A DNA stretch of 64,000 bases, from positions 186,001 to 250,000 of the forward strand of contig NZ_ACQA01000001.1 of assembly GCF_000182645.1 (NCBI RefSeq), read 5' to 3'. Below are positions 44,991 to 54,380 of the stretch, piece after piece. How positions within the stretch are numbered: position 1 is the first letter of the stretch; each line of letters starts with the position of its first letter. Both the position numbers and the translations under genes were made by a program. Source of the stretch: Brucella intermedia LMG 3301. Its GTDB lineage: Bacteria > Pseudomonadota > Alphaproteobacteria > Rhizobiales > Rhizobiaceae. Below the pieces are notes generated by a model that searched no databases, was not told where the DNA came from, and worked only from the letters and a program-made list of their open reading frames with translations.

Positions 44991-46025
44991 ATGGCAAAGA
45001 CAATGAAAGCCGCCGTGGTGCGCGCATTCGGAAAGCCCCTGACGATTGAAGAAGTGCCGGTACCCGAACCCGGCCCCGGCCAGATACAGGTGGCCATTCA
45101 GGCGTCGGGGGTTTGCCATACCGATCTGCACGCAGCCGAGGGTGATTGGCCGGTCAAGCCCAATCCCCCGTTCATTCCGGGCCATGAGGGCGTCGGTTAC
45201 GTCTCTGCCGTGGGTAGCGGCGTCAAACATGTGAAGGAAGGTGACCGGGTCGGCGTTCCCTGGCTCTACACCGCATGCGGGCATTGCCGCCATTGCCTGG
45301 GCGGCTGGGAAACGCTCTGCGAAGCACAGGAGAATACGGGCTATTCGGTCAATGGCGGCTTTGCCGAATATGTGATTGCCGATCCCAATTTCGTCGGCCA
45401 TTTGCCGAAGAGTATCGATTTCAACGAAATCGCGCCGGTCCTGTGTGCGGGCGTAACGGTCTACAAGGGCCTCAAGGTTACAGATACGAAGCCCGGCGAC
45501 TGGGTTGTCATCTCCGGCGTTGGCGGACTGGGCCATATGGCGGTGCAATATGCCAAGGCCATGGGGCTCAATGTTGCTGCTGTCGATATCGACGACAAAA
45601 AGCTCGATCTTGCGCGCAGGCTCGGCGCAACTGTAACCGTCAACGCCAAGACGCATAACGATCCGGCGGCCTATATCAAGAAGGAAACCGATGGCGGCGC
45701 GCAGGGCGTGCTGGTTACGGCGGTTTCGCCGATCGCCTTCGAACAGGCGCTGGGCATGGTGTCGCGCGGCGGCACGGTCTCGCTGAACGGCCTGCCGCCC
45801 GGCGACTTCCCGCTTTCCATCTTCAATATGGTGCTGAACGGCGTTACAGTGCGCGGATCGATTGTCGGCACCCGGCTCGATCTGCAGGAGTCGCTCGATT
45901 TTGCCGGTGATGGCAAGGTGCGAGCCACCATCCGCACCGAAAAGCTGGAGGATATCAACTCCATCTTTGACGATATGCGGCAGGGCAATATCGAAGGCCG
46001 CGTGGTCATGGACCTCACGCAATAA
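44991..46025 (+). CDS. Zinc-dependent alcohol dehydrogenase (AdhP type)
   Basis: A 344-residue medium-chain dehydrogenase. Catalytic zinc ligands are the Cys in GVCHTDLHAAEGDWP and His in PGHEGVG; the structural zinc site is CGHCRHCLGGWETLC (four Cys). The NAD-binding motif is ISGVGGLGHMAVQYAKAMG. It matches the AdhP/propanol-preferring group of ethanol dehydrogenases. ATG at 44991 is preceded by GAAGGAG. Confidence 0.94.
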   Translation: MAKTMKAAVVRAFGKPLTIEEVPVPEPGPGQIQVAIQASGVCHTDLHAAEGDWPVKPNPPFIPGHEGVGYVSAVGSGVKHVKEGDRVGVPWLYTACGHCRHCLGGWETLCEAQENTGYSVNGGFAEYVIADPNFVGHLPKSIDFNEIAPVLCAGVTVYKGLKVTDTKPGDWVVISGVGGLGHMAVQYAKAMGLNVAAVDIDDKKLDLARRLGATVTVNAKTHNDPAAYIKKETDGGAQGVLVTAVSPIAFEQALGMVSRGGTVSLNGLPPGDFPLSIFNMVLNGVTVRGSIVGTRLDLQESLDFAGDGKVRATIRTEKLEDINSIFDDMRQGNIEGRVVMDLTQ

Positions 46026-46111
46026 TGCCCCGTGCCGCATCGAAGATGCGGTAGAATGCACATCCGGGCGGGCATTGCACAAGTGCCCGCTCGTCTTCCC
46101 GGGAGGAGGAT

Positions 46112-46471
46112 ATGGCGGAGAAACACCCCGATACGGACCACGGACAGGTGAGCGCCACACCGGCCGCACTTGATCTCATCTGGCAATTGCAGGCCGAATA
46201 TGGGCCGATCATGTTTCACCAGTCGGGTGGTTGTTGCGATGGGTCATCGCCGATGTGCTATCCACAAGGCGAATTCATCGTGGGCGACACGGACGTGAAA
46301 CTCGGAGAAATCGGTGGTGCCCCGGTCTATATCAGCGGTCCGCAATATGAGGCCTGGAAACATACCGAACTCATCATCGATGTCGTTCCCGGACGCGGAG
46401 GCATGTTTTCCCTCGACAATGGCCGCGAGGTTCGCTTTCTGACGCGATCGCGGGTCTGCTCAATTCCCTGA
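46112..46471 (+). CDS. DUF779 family protein
   Basis: A 119-residue protein of the DUF779 family, commonly encoded beside AcoD-type aldehyde dehydrogenases. Conserved features are FHQSGGCCDGSSPMCYP, with three cysteines that could bind a metal, and the segment GGAPVYISGPQYEAWKHTEL. The function is unknown; a role as aldehyde dehydrogenase helper is inferred from the neighbourhood. GGGAGGAGG precedes the ATG. Confidence 0.85.
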   Translation: MAEKHPDTDHGQVSATPAALDLIWQLQAEYGPIMFHQSGGCCDGSSPMCYPQGEFIVGDTDVKLGEIGGAPVYISGPQYEAWKHTELIIDVVPGRGGMFSLDNGREVRFLTRSRVCSIP

Positions 46472-46501
46472 TTTCTCTTTTCGTTTTGCGGCGAAGCGGT
46501 T

Positions 46502-46560
46502 AGAGCATTTCCAGCAAAAGTGCGAAGCGGTTTTGCGTCGGATAATGCGTGAAAACAGAA
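46502..46560. repeat. Intergenic repeat, GCATTTCCAGC family
   Basis: AGAGCATTTCCAGCAAAAGT to GTCGGATAATGCGTGAAAAC. It is a clear short-form member lying between the DUF779 gene and the LacI-family gene. Confidence 0.8.
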
Positions 46561-46593
46561 GGATAGATCGGAGAGGGAGGGAGACGATCCGAT

Positions 46594-47616
46594 ATGGCCG
46601 CAGCAGGAAAACGAGCAACCATTCATGATGTGGCACGCCTTGCCGGCGTGTCGATCAAGACAGTTTCACGCGTCTATAATGACGAACCGAATGTGCGCGA
46701 GGCCATCCGCGAAAAGGTCCGGCAGGCGGGAAGCGAGTTGCGATACCGCCCCAATGCCGCCGCCCGCAACCTTGTCGAACGCCGGTCTCACCTGATCGGT
46801 CTTTTCTTCGAAAATCCCAGCGCCAGCTACGTCACCGAATTGCAGATGGGTGCGCTGGAGCGGCTGCGCGACACACGATACCGCCTGCTGATCTTTCCCG
46901 TCGAAAATCGGGATGATATTCGCGGCGCGCTGATCGAAACGGCGCATGCCTCCGGCCTCGACGGCATCATCGTGACGCCGCCCATGTCGGACGATCCTGA
47001 AATCCTGGCCGAGCTGACGGCATCGGCGATGCCGTTTGCGCGGGTCGCGGGCGATGTGAATGTCCATCCGACCGACAGCGTCACGATTGATGACGGGGCT
47101 GCCGCCTTCGATCTCATGGAATATCTTCTGAAACTCGGCCATCGCCGGATCGCCATCGTCATTGGCGATCCAACCCATCGTTCGGCTGAACTGCGCCTGG
47201 CGGGCTATCGGCGCGCGCTGGAGCAAGCGGGGATCGAGCGTAACCCGGATTACGAGGTGCAGGGCGGTTTCAGTTTCGCAAGCGGCCTTGCTGCCGGAGA
47301 GAAACTGCTTTCGCTCGATGAGCCGCCGACGGCGGTGTTTGCGTCAAACGACGATATGGCGGCTGCCGTCATGCAGATCGCCTATGACCATAATGTTGCG
47401 ATACCCGACCAGCTGACGGTGGTCGGCTTCGATGACAGCGCTATCGCCAGCATGGTCTCGCCGCAGATCACCACTGTCCGCCAGCCGATTTTCGAGATGA
47501 CGCGCGACGCGGCGGACATGCTCTTGAAACAGATCGAAACCGGCCATTTGTCGGCTTCGCGACAGATTGATTATAAACTCGTCATCCGCCAGTCGTCCGG
47601 CAAGGCGCCGGTATAG
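46594..47616 (+). CDS. LacI family transcriptional regulator
   Basis: A 340-residue repressor with the N-terminal helix-turn-helix ATIHDVARLAGVSIKTVSRV and the hinge helix RPNAAARNLVERRS, followed by a periplasmic-binding-protein-like sensor domain (HLIGLFFENPSASYVTELQMG, IDDGAAAFDLMEYLLKLGHRR, PTAVFASNDDMAAAVMQIA). The effector is probably a sugar. No sugar genes are adjacent, so its targets are elsewhere. It converges with the sulfatase-like gene, with 6 bases between the two stops (16 if a TTG start is used for the other; the ends do not change). Confidence 0.92.
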   Translation: MAAAGKRATIHDVARLAGVSIKTVSRVYNDEPNVREAIREKVRQAGSELRYRPNAAARNLVERRSHLIGLFFENPSASYVTELQMGALERLRDTRYRLLIFPVENRDDIRGALIETAHASGLDGIIVTPPMSDDPEILAELTASAMPFARVAGDVNVHPTDSVTIDDGAAAFDLMEYLLKLGHRRIAIVIGDPTHRSAELRLAGYRRALEQAGIERNPDYEVQGGFSFASGLAAGEKLLSLDEPPTAVFASNDDMAAAVMQIAYDHNVAIPDQLTVVGFDDSAIASMVSPQITTVRQPIFEMTRDAADMLLKQIETGHLSASRQIDYKLVIRQSSGKAPV

Positions 47617-47622
47617 ACCAGT

Positions 47623-49533
47623 CTAACTCTGTTCGGGATGCGAGGGGAAGAAGCGCTCGCGGGCAAAATTGCTGCCGAAGATCATGTCATATTGCAGCAT
47701 CTGATAATCGCGCAGCAGCGGCGGGAAGGGCGGCCGTTGTTGCCAGCCCTCTTCGGCATTCTCCGACCGGTCAAACACTGCATGATTGTCAACGACCCGG
47801 TAGCGCTCGTGCAACTGGCGCAGGAAGCCGGTGTAATAGGGGTGCTGCATCCCGGCCATGTCCAGAATGTGCAGCGGCAGGAAGGCGGGGCTGATCGTGC
47901 CCGATCCCCGTTCGGCCCCACGCTTGTTTGACCAGAGAACCAGCGGGGTTTCGTGCTGCAGCATCATGTCTTCGGCAGATGCGGTGCGGCTTGCAACCCG
48001 GTTTGCCATGAAGCCGGTCTCGACATAGACGGGGCCGAGTGGCGGCAGATGGTCGCCGAAGAAGACGAGAATGGTTTCGCGGTCACGCTTGGATGCCCAC
48101 TCCATCAGCCTTGCAAGGCTTGCATCGGCATCCATCGCCCCTTGCGAATAGGAACGGATCGACTGGCGGGTATGCTCGCTGGCGTCGGTCTGCACCTCGA
48201 GTTTGGAATCCGGATAGCGGTTGGCCTCATATGGGCCATGTCCCTGAAGAGAAACGGCGAAGAAGAAGAACGGCGCATTCATGGAATCGGCTTCGCGGAT
48301 GATTTCCTCGGTCAAGGCAGCGTCGGACGCCAGCGCACCGCGCTTTTCCAGCGGCGGCATGTTTTCCTCTGACATGAACCGGTCGAAGCCCATGCTTTCA
48401 TAGACGGGACCACGGTTCCAGAACCATTGGCGATAGGGATGGATGGCCCGCGTGGCGTAACCCTGATCCTTGAAAAAGCTTGCAAGCGAGGGAAGCGGGC
48501 GACGGATATATTGCTGGTACGGAATGCTGCCCGAAGGCAGGAACGCCTTGGAAAAGCCGGTCAGAGCCTCGAACTCGACATTGGCGGTCATCCCGCCGAA
48601 TTCCGGCGAGAAGACATGGCCGGACTGTTCCGCACGCACTGTCGGGATCGGATCGGCGCTGAAGGCCACGCCGGGAAGGCGCGTCGGATCCCAGAAGGAT
48701 TCGCTCATTACCATGATGACATCCGGCTTGCTGCTGTCGAATGCGGCAGGGATGAGCTGCGCGGGCGGTTCGATGGCGGCAATCGCCTCCGGGGAATAGC
48801 CCTCCGGCGCGAAGACGGTTGCCATCGGCACATTCAGGATGAAAGCCATGGTGAAGCCGTTATGCGCGTAATTTTCCTTCTGGTCCCACATGATGGGCAG
48901 AATGCGCAGACGGTCACGGGCCAGCGAAAAACTCGCATAATCAGAAATGACCGCGAACCAGGCGAGCAGCGGCAGCGCGAAGGCAAGACGCAGCATCCGC
49001 CCCTTCCACGGAATCGGATCGAAACGCCGCCACCAGAACAGCGTCACGGTGAACATCAAGGCTGCCGAGGCGATGAGCAGCAGGGCTATGCCCACCGCGC
49101 TCCATGGCCGGTCGCGCACCAGCAGCGGCAGAAGATCCACGATCTGACGGGCATAGAGAAAATCGCTCGGATAGAGCGGATCGCCGAGATAAAGGCTTTT
49201 TTCACGGGCGGTCGTGGCGGCAATCAGCGCCAGCGGCCCGACGACGATGAAGCCATAATGGATGCGCCCGAAAATGGCGTCGCTTGCGGTGAGCACGACG
49301 ACGAAAAGCGCCACGGTCGTCCATGCGGGCTTGTGCGGTGTGCGGAAGAACTGCATCGTATCGGCGAACGAGCCGCGCACGATCCATTCGATGGCGAAAA
49401 CCAGCAGGGTCGAAAGCACCATGGAAGCAAGCGCAATGGCGGCCAGGCGCAGCGGCCAGGCAATACGGGCAGGCCCGAAAATCGCGGCATCGCTCCAGCG
49501 ACGCGCTGCGGTATTTTCCATCACACCCGGCAT
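47623..49533 (-). CDS. LTA synthase family / phosphoglycerol transferase-like membrane protein
   Basis: A 636-residue protein with about five membrane helices in its first 200 residues and an alkaline-phosphatase-fold sulfatase domain after about residue 265 (KPDVIMVMSESFWDPTRLPG, metal-binding nucleophile region EFGGMTANVEFEALTGFSKAFLP in two parts, and FFGDHLPPLGPVYVETGF near the C-terminus). Family members transfer phosphoglycerol to glycans, including osmoregulated cyclic glucans; that role in this organism is possible but not shown. ATG at 49533 is used; a TTG at 49548 would add five residues. Confidence 0.85.
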   Translation of the reverse strand: MPGVMENTAARRWSDAAIFGPARIAWPLRLAAIALASMVLSTLLVFAIEWIVRGSFADTMQFFRTPHKPAWTTVALFVVVLTASDAIFGRIHYGFIVVGPLALIAATTAREKSLYLGDPLYPSDFLYARQIVDLLPLLVRDRPWSAVGIALLLIASAALMFTVTLFWWRRFDPIPWKGRMLRLAFALPLLAWFAVISDYASFSLARDRLRILPIMWDQKENYAHNGFTMAFILNVPMATVFAPEGYSPEAIAAIEPPAQLIPAAFDSSKPDVIMVMSESFWDPTRLPGVAFSADPIPTVRAEQSGHVFSPEFGGMTANVEFEALTGFSKAFLPSGSIPYQQYIRRPLPSLASFFKDQGYATRAIHPYRQWFWNRGPVYESMGFDRFMSEENMPPLEKRGALASDAALTEEIIREADSMNAPFFFFAVSLQGHGPYEANRYPDSKLEVQTDASEHTRQSIRSYSQGAMDADASLARLMEWASKRDRETILVFFGDHLPPLGPVYVETGFMANRVASRTASAEDMMLQHETPLVLWSNKRGAERGSGTISPAFLPLHILDMAGMQHPYYTGFLRQLHERYRVVDNHAVFDRSENAEEGWQQRPPFPPLLRDYQMLQYDMIFGSNFARERFFPSHPEQS

Positions 49534-49665
49534 GTTTTTACTCACCAACTCCCAGACTTCACAAAAATCCTGTCACATTTCTGTCATGGAAATGTCAACT
49601 CACGTTTGGGGCACGCTTGGGCCGCGAGTGATACGCACCGTGATCTGAACGGATGATGAATGGCG

Positions 49666-49720
49666 CATGTCTCCCGAAAGCGGAAAACGGTTTCGGGTCG
49701 AAGACATGTGAAAAAACAAA
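49666..49720. repeat. Intergenic palindromic repeat
   Basis: ATGTCTCCCGAAAGCGGAAA and ACGGTTTCGGGTCGAAGACAT pair as an imperfect palindrome, followed by GTGAAAAAACAAA. It has the same tail as the other repeat copies and sits between two genes on the minus strand. Confidence 0.6.
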
Positions 49721-49793
49721 CAGATAGGGAATATGAAATGAAGACAGGGGCCGGAATCATCCGGCCCTGTCGGTGGCGACATGGGAGACTGGA

Positions 49794-51599
49794 TTACGAA
49801 AAGACGTCTTCCAGCCCCTTGGTCAGTTCCAGCGCCTGACGCTCGAACAGGCGGCGGTAGATGCCGTCCGGCTTGCGGATAAGCGCATCATGGTCGCCTT
49901 CTTCGAGGATATTGCCCTTGTCGAAGACCAGCAGCCGGTCAAGCGCCCGCACCGTCGAAAGCCGGTGTGCGATGACAAGCGTCGTGCGGCCCACCATCAG
50001 CCGTTCCATCGCCTGCTGGATCAGCACCTCCGATTCCGAATCGAGGCTCGACGTTGCCTCGTCCAGAATGAGGATCGGTGCATTTGCCAGAAACGCACGG
50101 GCAATGGCGACACGCTGGCGCTCACCGCCCGAAAGCTTCACACCGCGTTCACCGACAAGCGTTGCATAGCCTTTCGGCAGGCGGCTGATGAAGTCGTGCG
50201 CGCTCGCAAGCTTCGCAGCTTCCTCGATCTCGGCCTGCGTCGCACCGGGGCGGGCATAGGCGATGTTCTCGGCCAGCGTCCGGTGAAACAGGATCGGCTC
50301 CTGCTGCACGATGGCGATCTGCGATCGGAGCGATGCCTGTGTGACATCGGCGATGTTCTGCCCGTCAATGCGGATAGCGCCGCCGCTGACATCGTAAAGC
50401 CGCTGGATCAGCTTGACGAAAGTCGTCTTGCCCGAACCCGAATGACCGACCAGACCGACGCGCTCGCCAGCCTCGATCTTGACCGAGAAGTCGCGATAGA
50501 GGGCAGATTCGTGATTGCCATAATGGAAGGTGACGTGATTGAAAGTGATCTCGCCATTTCCAATTTTGATGGCCGGAGCACCCGGCTTGTCGGCAATACC
50601 GTAAGGCTGCGCCTCGATATCGACCAGTTCCTCCATGTCGTTGACCGAACGCTGCAGGTTGCGGATATGCATGCCCACATCGCGCAGATAGCCCTGCAAC
50701 ATGAAGAAGGCGGTCAGGACGAAGGTGATATCGCCCGCCGTTGCCTTGCCCTGGCTCCACAGATAGAGCGCAAAGGCAATGACGACGCCGCGCATCACCA
50801 GCAGGTTCGCACCCTGTATGAAGCCGTTCAGCGTACCGATCAGCCATGTGCGGCGTGTGCGGCCGCGCCACTTGGTGACGACCTTGGCAAGACGCATATC
50901 TTCGCGGCTTTCCGCACCGAACGCCTTCACAACCGCATTGCACGAAATGGCATCGGCCAAAGCGCCGCCCATGCGCGTGTCCCAGCTATTGGCAAGCGTT
51001 GCCGCAGGGGCGACGAAGCCGAGCGAGATCACGATGGTGCAGACGATGAACAGCACCGAACCGATGGCGACCAGCAGGCCCATCAGCGGCCAGTACCACG
51101 ATAGAAGTGCGACCGAGCCGAGCAGCATCAGGACCGATGGCAACAGGGCCACGATCAGCGTATCGTTGAGCAGGTCGAGCGCCCACATGGCCCGCGAGAC
51201 CTTGCGCACGGTCGATCCGGCAAAGGCATTGGCATGCCAGTCGGTCGAGAACCGCTGCAGCCTGCGGAACGAGCTGGCTGCCATGTCGCTCATGATCTTC
51301 AAGGTGAAGTCTGTGATGACATAGAAGGTCAGCTGGCGCGTGATCAGCGCCAATGCACCCAGCGCAAGCAGGACGATCAGCGCATGAATGGCCGCATCCC
51401 ATGCGCCGTCATTGCCCAATGAAAGCGCGTCGACCAGCCGCCCGGAATAGAGCGGGGTCAGAACATCTGCGGCTGTTGCGAGCAGCATGCCGATTATCAT
51501 CAGCGTCAGCCGCACGGGCTGACTTCGCCAGTGGCTGAAAGTGTAGCCGAGGACGTTGCGAAATGCAGGTCCCCGGAAATTGATGCGAAACCGAGTCAT
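49794..51599 (-). CDS. ABC transporter, fused permease-ATPase exporter
   Basis: A 601-residue half-transporter of the MsbA/multidrug exporter group. Six membrane helices occupy about 25-325; the ATPase domain has Walker A GHSGSGKTTFVKL, Q-loop IAVVQQEPILF-like (here AIVQQEPILFH), signature LSGGERQRVAIARA and Walker B ILILDEATSSLDSE. It would work as a homodimer; lipid, peptide and drug substrates are all possible. ATG at 51599 begins MTRFRINFRG; the longer frame before it crosses a repeat. Confidence 0.92.
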   Translation of the reverse strand: MTRFRINFRGPAFRNVLGYTFSHWRSQPVRLTLMIIGMLLATAADVLTPLYSGRLVDALSLGNDGAWDAAIHALIVLLALGALALITRQLTFYVITDFTLKIMSDMAASSFRRLQRFSTDWHANAFAGSTVRKVSRAMWALDLLNDTLIVALLPSVLMLLGSVALLSWYWPLMGLLVAIGSVLFIVCTIVISLGFVAPAATLANSWDTRMGGALADAISCNAVVKAFGAESREDMRLAKVVTKWRGRTRRTWLIGTLNGFIQGANLLVMRGVVIAFALYLWSQGKATAGDITFVLTAFFMLQGYLRDVGMHIRNLQRSVNDMEELVDIEAQPYGIADKPGAPAIKIGNGEITFNHVTFHYGNHESALYRDFSVKIEAGERVGLVGHSGSGKTTFVKLIQRLYDVSGGAIRIDGQNIADVTQASLRSQIAIVQQEPILFHRTLAENIAYARPGATQAEIEEAAKLASAHDFISRLPKGYATLVGERGVKLSGGERQRVAIARAFLANAPILILDEATSSLDSESEVLIQQAMERLMVGRTTLVIAHRLSTVRALDRLLVFDKGNILEEGDHDALIRKPDGIYRRLFERQALELTKGLEDVFS

Positions 51600-52122
51600 A
51601 TCTACAATACCAGGCCGCGTTCGGGCGGATTCTGGTTCCTTTAAAAGCATTTTCAGCAAAAGTTCGAAGCGGTTCGGCGTCGGACGATGCGTGAAAACAA
51701 AGACAAAACAAGCAGCCGGTGACGGCTGCGGCAAATCTGGAAGTTTTGGAATGTGCCCTTTTAGGGAGGGCGTTCAGGCCTCAGCCTGCATCGCGGGCCA
51801 AGGACTTAAAGCTTGGAAGCGCCCGCGCGAACACTGGGCACCATCGGGAATGGGTAATAGACACGCATCTCATACCTCTTGCCAGTGTTGCGGATAGGTG
51901 CACAATAAATGAGCAAAAATATTTGCCAAGGCGGAAAATGACAATTTTTCCAACTGGTCATTGACTGTGACAAATTTGCAAGGCGGGCCTTTCAAGGCCC
52001 TGGCCCGGGGTTTATTTTCACTTTTTGCGTTACAGGACGGCTCCGGTCTTGCAATTCCGCCGCTCATGAGTGAAGGGTCGTTCTGAGATATATCAGAGCC
52101 GTGCGGCGCACAGGGAGAGTTC
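51600..52122. other. Intergenic region between divergent ABC exporter and aldehyde dehydrogenase genes
   Basis: No convincing gene. It includes the repeat at 51645-51702, a middle part of ordinary composition and an AT-rich stretch at about 51900-51975 that probably contains the promoter of the downstream dehydrogenase gene. Short frames here show no recognisable family. Confidence 0.5.
51645..51702. repeat. Intergenic repeat, GCATTTCCAGC family, diverged
   Basis: AAGCATTTTCAGCAAAAGTT to GTCGGACGATGCGTGAAAACAAA. It has several changes from the other copies but the same layout, and lies just upstream of the ABC exporter start. Confidence 0.7.
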
Positions 52123-53556
52123 ATGACGGTACATCAAAATCTGATCGCGGGCGAATGGGTCGGCGGCGACGGGATCGCCAACATCAATCCTTCGGACACC
52201 AATGATGTCGTTGGAACCTACGCGCGCGCAACGGCTGAAGACACCAAGGCGGCCATTGCCGCCGCGAAAGCCGCTTTCCCGGCATGGTCGCGCTCCGGCA
52301 TTCTGGAGCGCCATGCGATCCTGCGCAAAACCGCAGACGAGATCCTGGCGCGCAAGGACGAGCTTGGCCGTCTCCTGTCGCGTGAGGAAGGCAAGACGCT
52401 GGCCGAGGGCATCGGCGAAACCATCCGCGCCAGCCAGATTTTCGATTTCTTCGCGGGCGAAGCCCTGCGTCTGGCAGGCGAAGTTCTGCCTTCTGCGCGG
52501 CCGGGCATCGGCGTCGAAATCACCCGCGAACCTGTCGGCGTCGTCGGCATCATCACGCCGTGGAATTTCCCGATCGCCATTCCGGCATGGAAGATTGCGC
52601 CGGCGCTCTGCTATGGCAACACGATCGTCTTCAAGCCGGCTGATCTCGTGCCGGGCTGCTCCTGGGCGATTGTCGATATCCTGCATCGCGCCGGTCTTCC
52701 AAAGGGCGTGCTCAATCTCGTCATGGGCAAGGGTTCCGTGGTCGGCCAGACTATTCTGGACAGCGCTGACGTCAATGCCGTCACCTTCACCGGTTCCACC
52801 GGCACGGGCAAGCGCGTTGCGGCTGCATCCATCGAGCACAATCGTCGCTTCCAGCTCGAAATGGGCGGCAAGAACCCGGTCGTGGTTCTCGATGACGCCG
52901 ATCTGAATGTGGCTGTGGAATCGGTCGTGAATTCCGCCTTCTTCTCTACCGGCCAGCGCTGCACGGCTTCCTCGCGCATCATCGTGACGGAAGGCATCCA
53001 CGACAAGTTCGTTGCCGCCGCCATTGAAAAGCTGAAGACCGTCGTGGTCGACAATGCGCTGAAGCAGGGCACCCATATCGGCCCGGTGGTCGATGAAAGC
53101 CAGCTCAAGCAGGACATGGACTATATCGAGATCGGCCGCAAGGAAGGCGCGAAGCTTGCCTTTGGCGGCGAGCGCCTCAACCGCGAAACGCCGGGCTTCT
53201 ATCTCCAGCCCGCGCTGTTCACGGAAGCCACCAACCAGATGCGCATCAGCCGCGAGGAAATCTTCGGCCCGGTCGCTTCCGTCATCCGCGTCAAGGATTA
53301 TGAAGAAGCGCTTGCCACTGCCAACGATACGAATTTCGGCCTGTCGTCGGGCATCTGCACGACGAGCCTGAAGCACGCCACGCATTTCAAGCGCAATTCG
53401 GAAGCGGGCATGGTGATGGTCAATCTGCCGACCGCGGGCGTCGATTTCCATGTGCCGTTCGGGGGGCGCAAGGGTTCGAGCTACGGTCCGCGCGAGCAGG
53501 GCCGCTATGCCGCCGAGTTCTACACGACGGTGAAGACGGCCTACACGCTGGCCTGA
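52123..53556 (+). CDS. Semialdehyde dehydrogenase (2-oxoglutarate semialdehyde type)
   Basis: A 477-residue NAD(P)-dependent aldehyde dehydrogenase. Catalytic Cys in FFSTGQRCTASSR and Glu in QLEMGGKNPVVVLDDADL; nucleotide binding ITPWNFPIAIPAWKIAPAL and FTGSTGTGKRV. The C-terminal end VNLPTAGVDFHVPFGGRKGSS resembles alpha-ketoglutaric semialdehyde dehydrogenases that act in sugar acid or pentose breakdown, so that is the likeliest substrate; succinate semialdehyde cannot be excluded. GGGAGA precedes the ATG. Confidence 0.85.
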   Translation: MTVHQNLIAGEWVGGDGIANINPSDTNDVVGTYARATAEDTKAAIAAAKAAFPAWSRSGILERHAILRKTADEILARKDELGRLLSREEGKTLAEGIGETIRASQIFDFFAGEALRLAGEVLPSARPGIGVEITREPVGVVGIITPWNFPIAIPAWKIAPALCYGNTIVFKPADLVPGCSWAIVDILHRAGLPKGVLNLVMGKGSVVGQTILDSADVNAVTFTGSTGTGKRVAAASIEHNRRFQLEMGGKNPVVVLDDADLNVAVESVVNSAFFSTGQRCTASSRIIVTEGIHDKFVAAAIEKLKTVVVDNALKQGTHIGPVVDESQLKQDMDYIEIGRKEGAKLAFGGERLNRETPGFYLQPALFTEATNQMRISREEIFGPVASVIRVKDYEEALATANDTNFGLSSGICTTSLKHATHFKRNSEAGMVMVNLPTAGVDFHVPFGGRKGSSYGPREQGRYAAEFYTTVKTAYTLA

Positions 53557-53576
53557 TGGCAGTTTGAACAAAAATG

Positions 53577-53605
53577 AAAACCGGCGGTTCCCCGCCGGTT
53601 TTTTT
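53577..53605. terminator. Strong terminator between converging genes
   Basis: An 11-bp stem AAAACCGGCGG/CCGCCGGTTTT with loop TTCC and a run of seven T. It lies 20 bases after the dehydrogenase stop and touches the end of thiX, so it can end both transcripts. Confidence 0.9.
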
Positions 53606-54380
53606 ATGCGGCTTTTCGCGGCCAGACGGCAAGCTTGCGGGCGAAATGCGACACCGTGCCGTGCAGCAGCATGGTGAAAGCCGCCAGAACGAACAGGCAG
53701 GCGAACATCAGGTCGACCTTGGCCCGTCCATTGGCGAGCAGCATCAGATAGCCGAGCCCCTTGGATGCCCCGACCCATTCGCCCACCACGGCGCCGATGG
53801 GGGCATAGACCGCAGCGAGGCTCAGGCCCGACGCCAGCGAAGGAAAGGCGGAGGGGATGCGGATGCGAAACAGGATTGCCATGCGCCCGGCCCCCAGGAT
53901 TTCCGCCGCGTCGATCAGGCTGCTGTCAGTGCGTCGCATGCCGTCGAAGAAGGTCGAAACGACGGGGAAGAAGATCATCAGCACCGTGACAGCGATCTTC
54001 GACGCAGGGCCATAGCCGAGCCACAAGGTCAGAATGGGGGCGAGCGCGAAGATCGGGATCGCCTGGCTGAACACCATGGCGGGCATGACGAGGCGCTGCG
54101 CCAGCGGCGACATCATCAGGCAGATGGCGGTTGCAATGCCGACCGCACTGCCAAGGGCAAGACCGCCCAGCACTTCGCCGATGGTGGCGGCGGCGTTTTC
54201 TGCAATCAGCCCGGCATTGGCGATCAGCGCCTGCACCACATCCAGCGGACCCGGCAGGATGAAGCGCGGCATCTGGCCGATGCTCACCACCGCCTGCCAG
54301 ATGGCGAGCGCCACCGCTGCCGACAGCAGACCATCGGCAGCGCGTTTCATTCGGCTTCGGTTCGAGAGCGCTTCGGTCAC
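53604..54380 (-). CDS. thiX: Thiamine-precursor ABC transporter permease ThiX
   Basis: A 258-residue permease of the nitrate/sulfonate/taurine type with about six membrane helices and the inner-membrane loop EILGAGRMAILFRIRIPSAFP typical of the EAA motif. With ThiY it would import a hydroxymethylpyrimidine (HMP) precursor. It is the last gene of the thiamine operon; its start overlaps the tenA stop by one base. No ATPase gene (thiZ) follows before the terminator. Confidence 0.88.
   Translation of the reverse strand: MTEALSNRSRMKRAADGLLSAAVALAIWQAVVSIGQMPRFILPGPLDVVQALIANAGLIAENAAATIGEVLGGLALGSAVGIATAICLMMSPLAQRLVMPAMVFSQAIPIFALAPILTLWLGYGPASKIAVTVLMIFFPVVSTFFDGMRRTDSSLIDAAEILGAGRMAILFRIRIPSAFPSLASGLSLAAVYAPIGAVVGEWVGASKGLGYLMLLANGRAKVDLMFACLFVLAAFTMLLHGTVSHFARKLAVWPRKAA

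Noticed and set aside
48427..49656. Plus-strand 409-codon frame opposite the LTA-synthase-like gene
   Set aside because: Composition is charged and repetitive with no recognisable domain; the opposite strand encodes a clear membrane sulfatase.
51556..51897. 113-codon frame upstream of the semialdehyde dehydrogenase gene
   Set aside because: It overlaps the start of the ABC exporter gene and an intergenic repeat, with no family resemblance.
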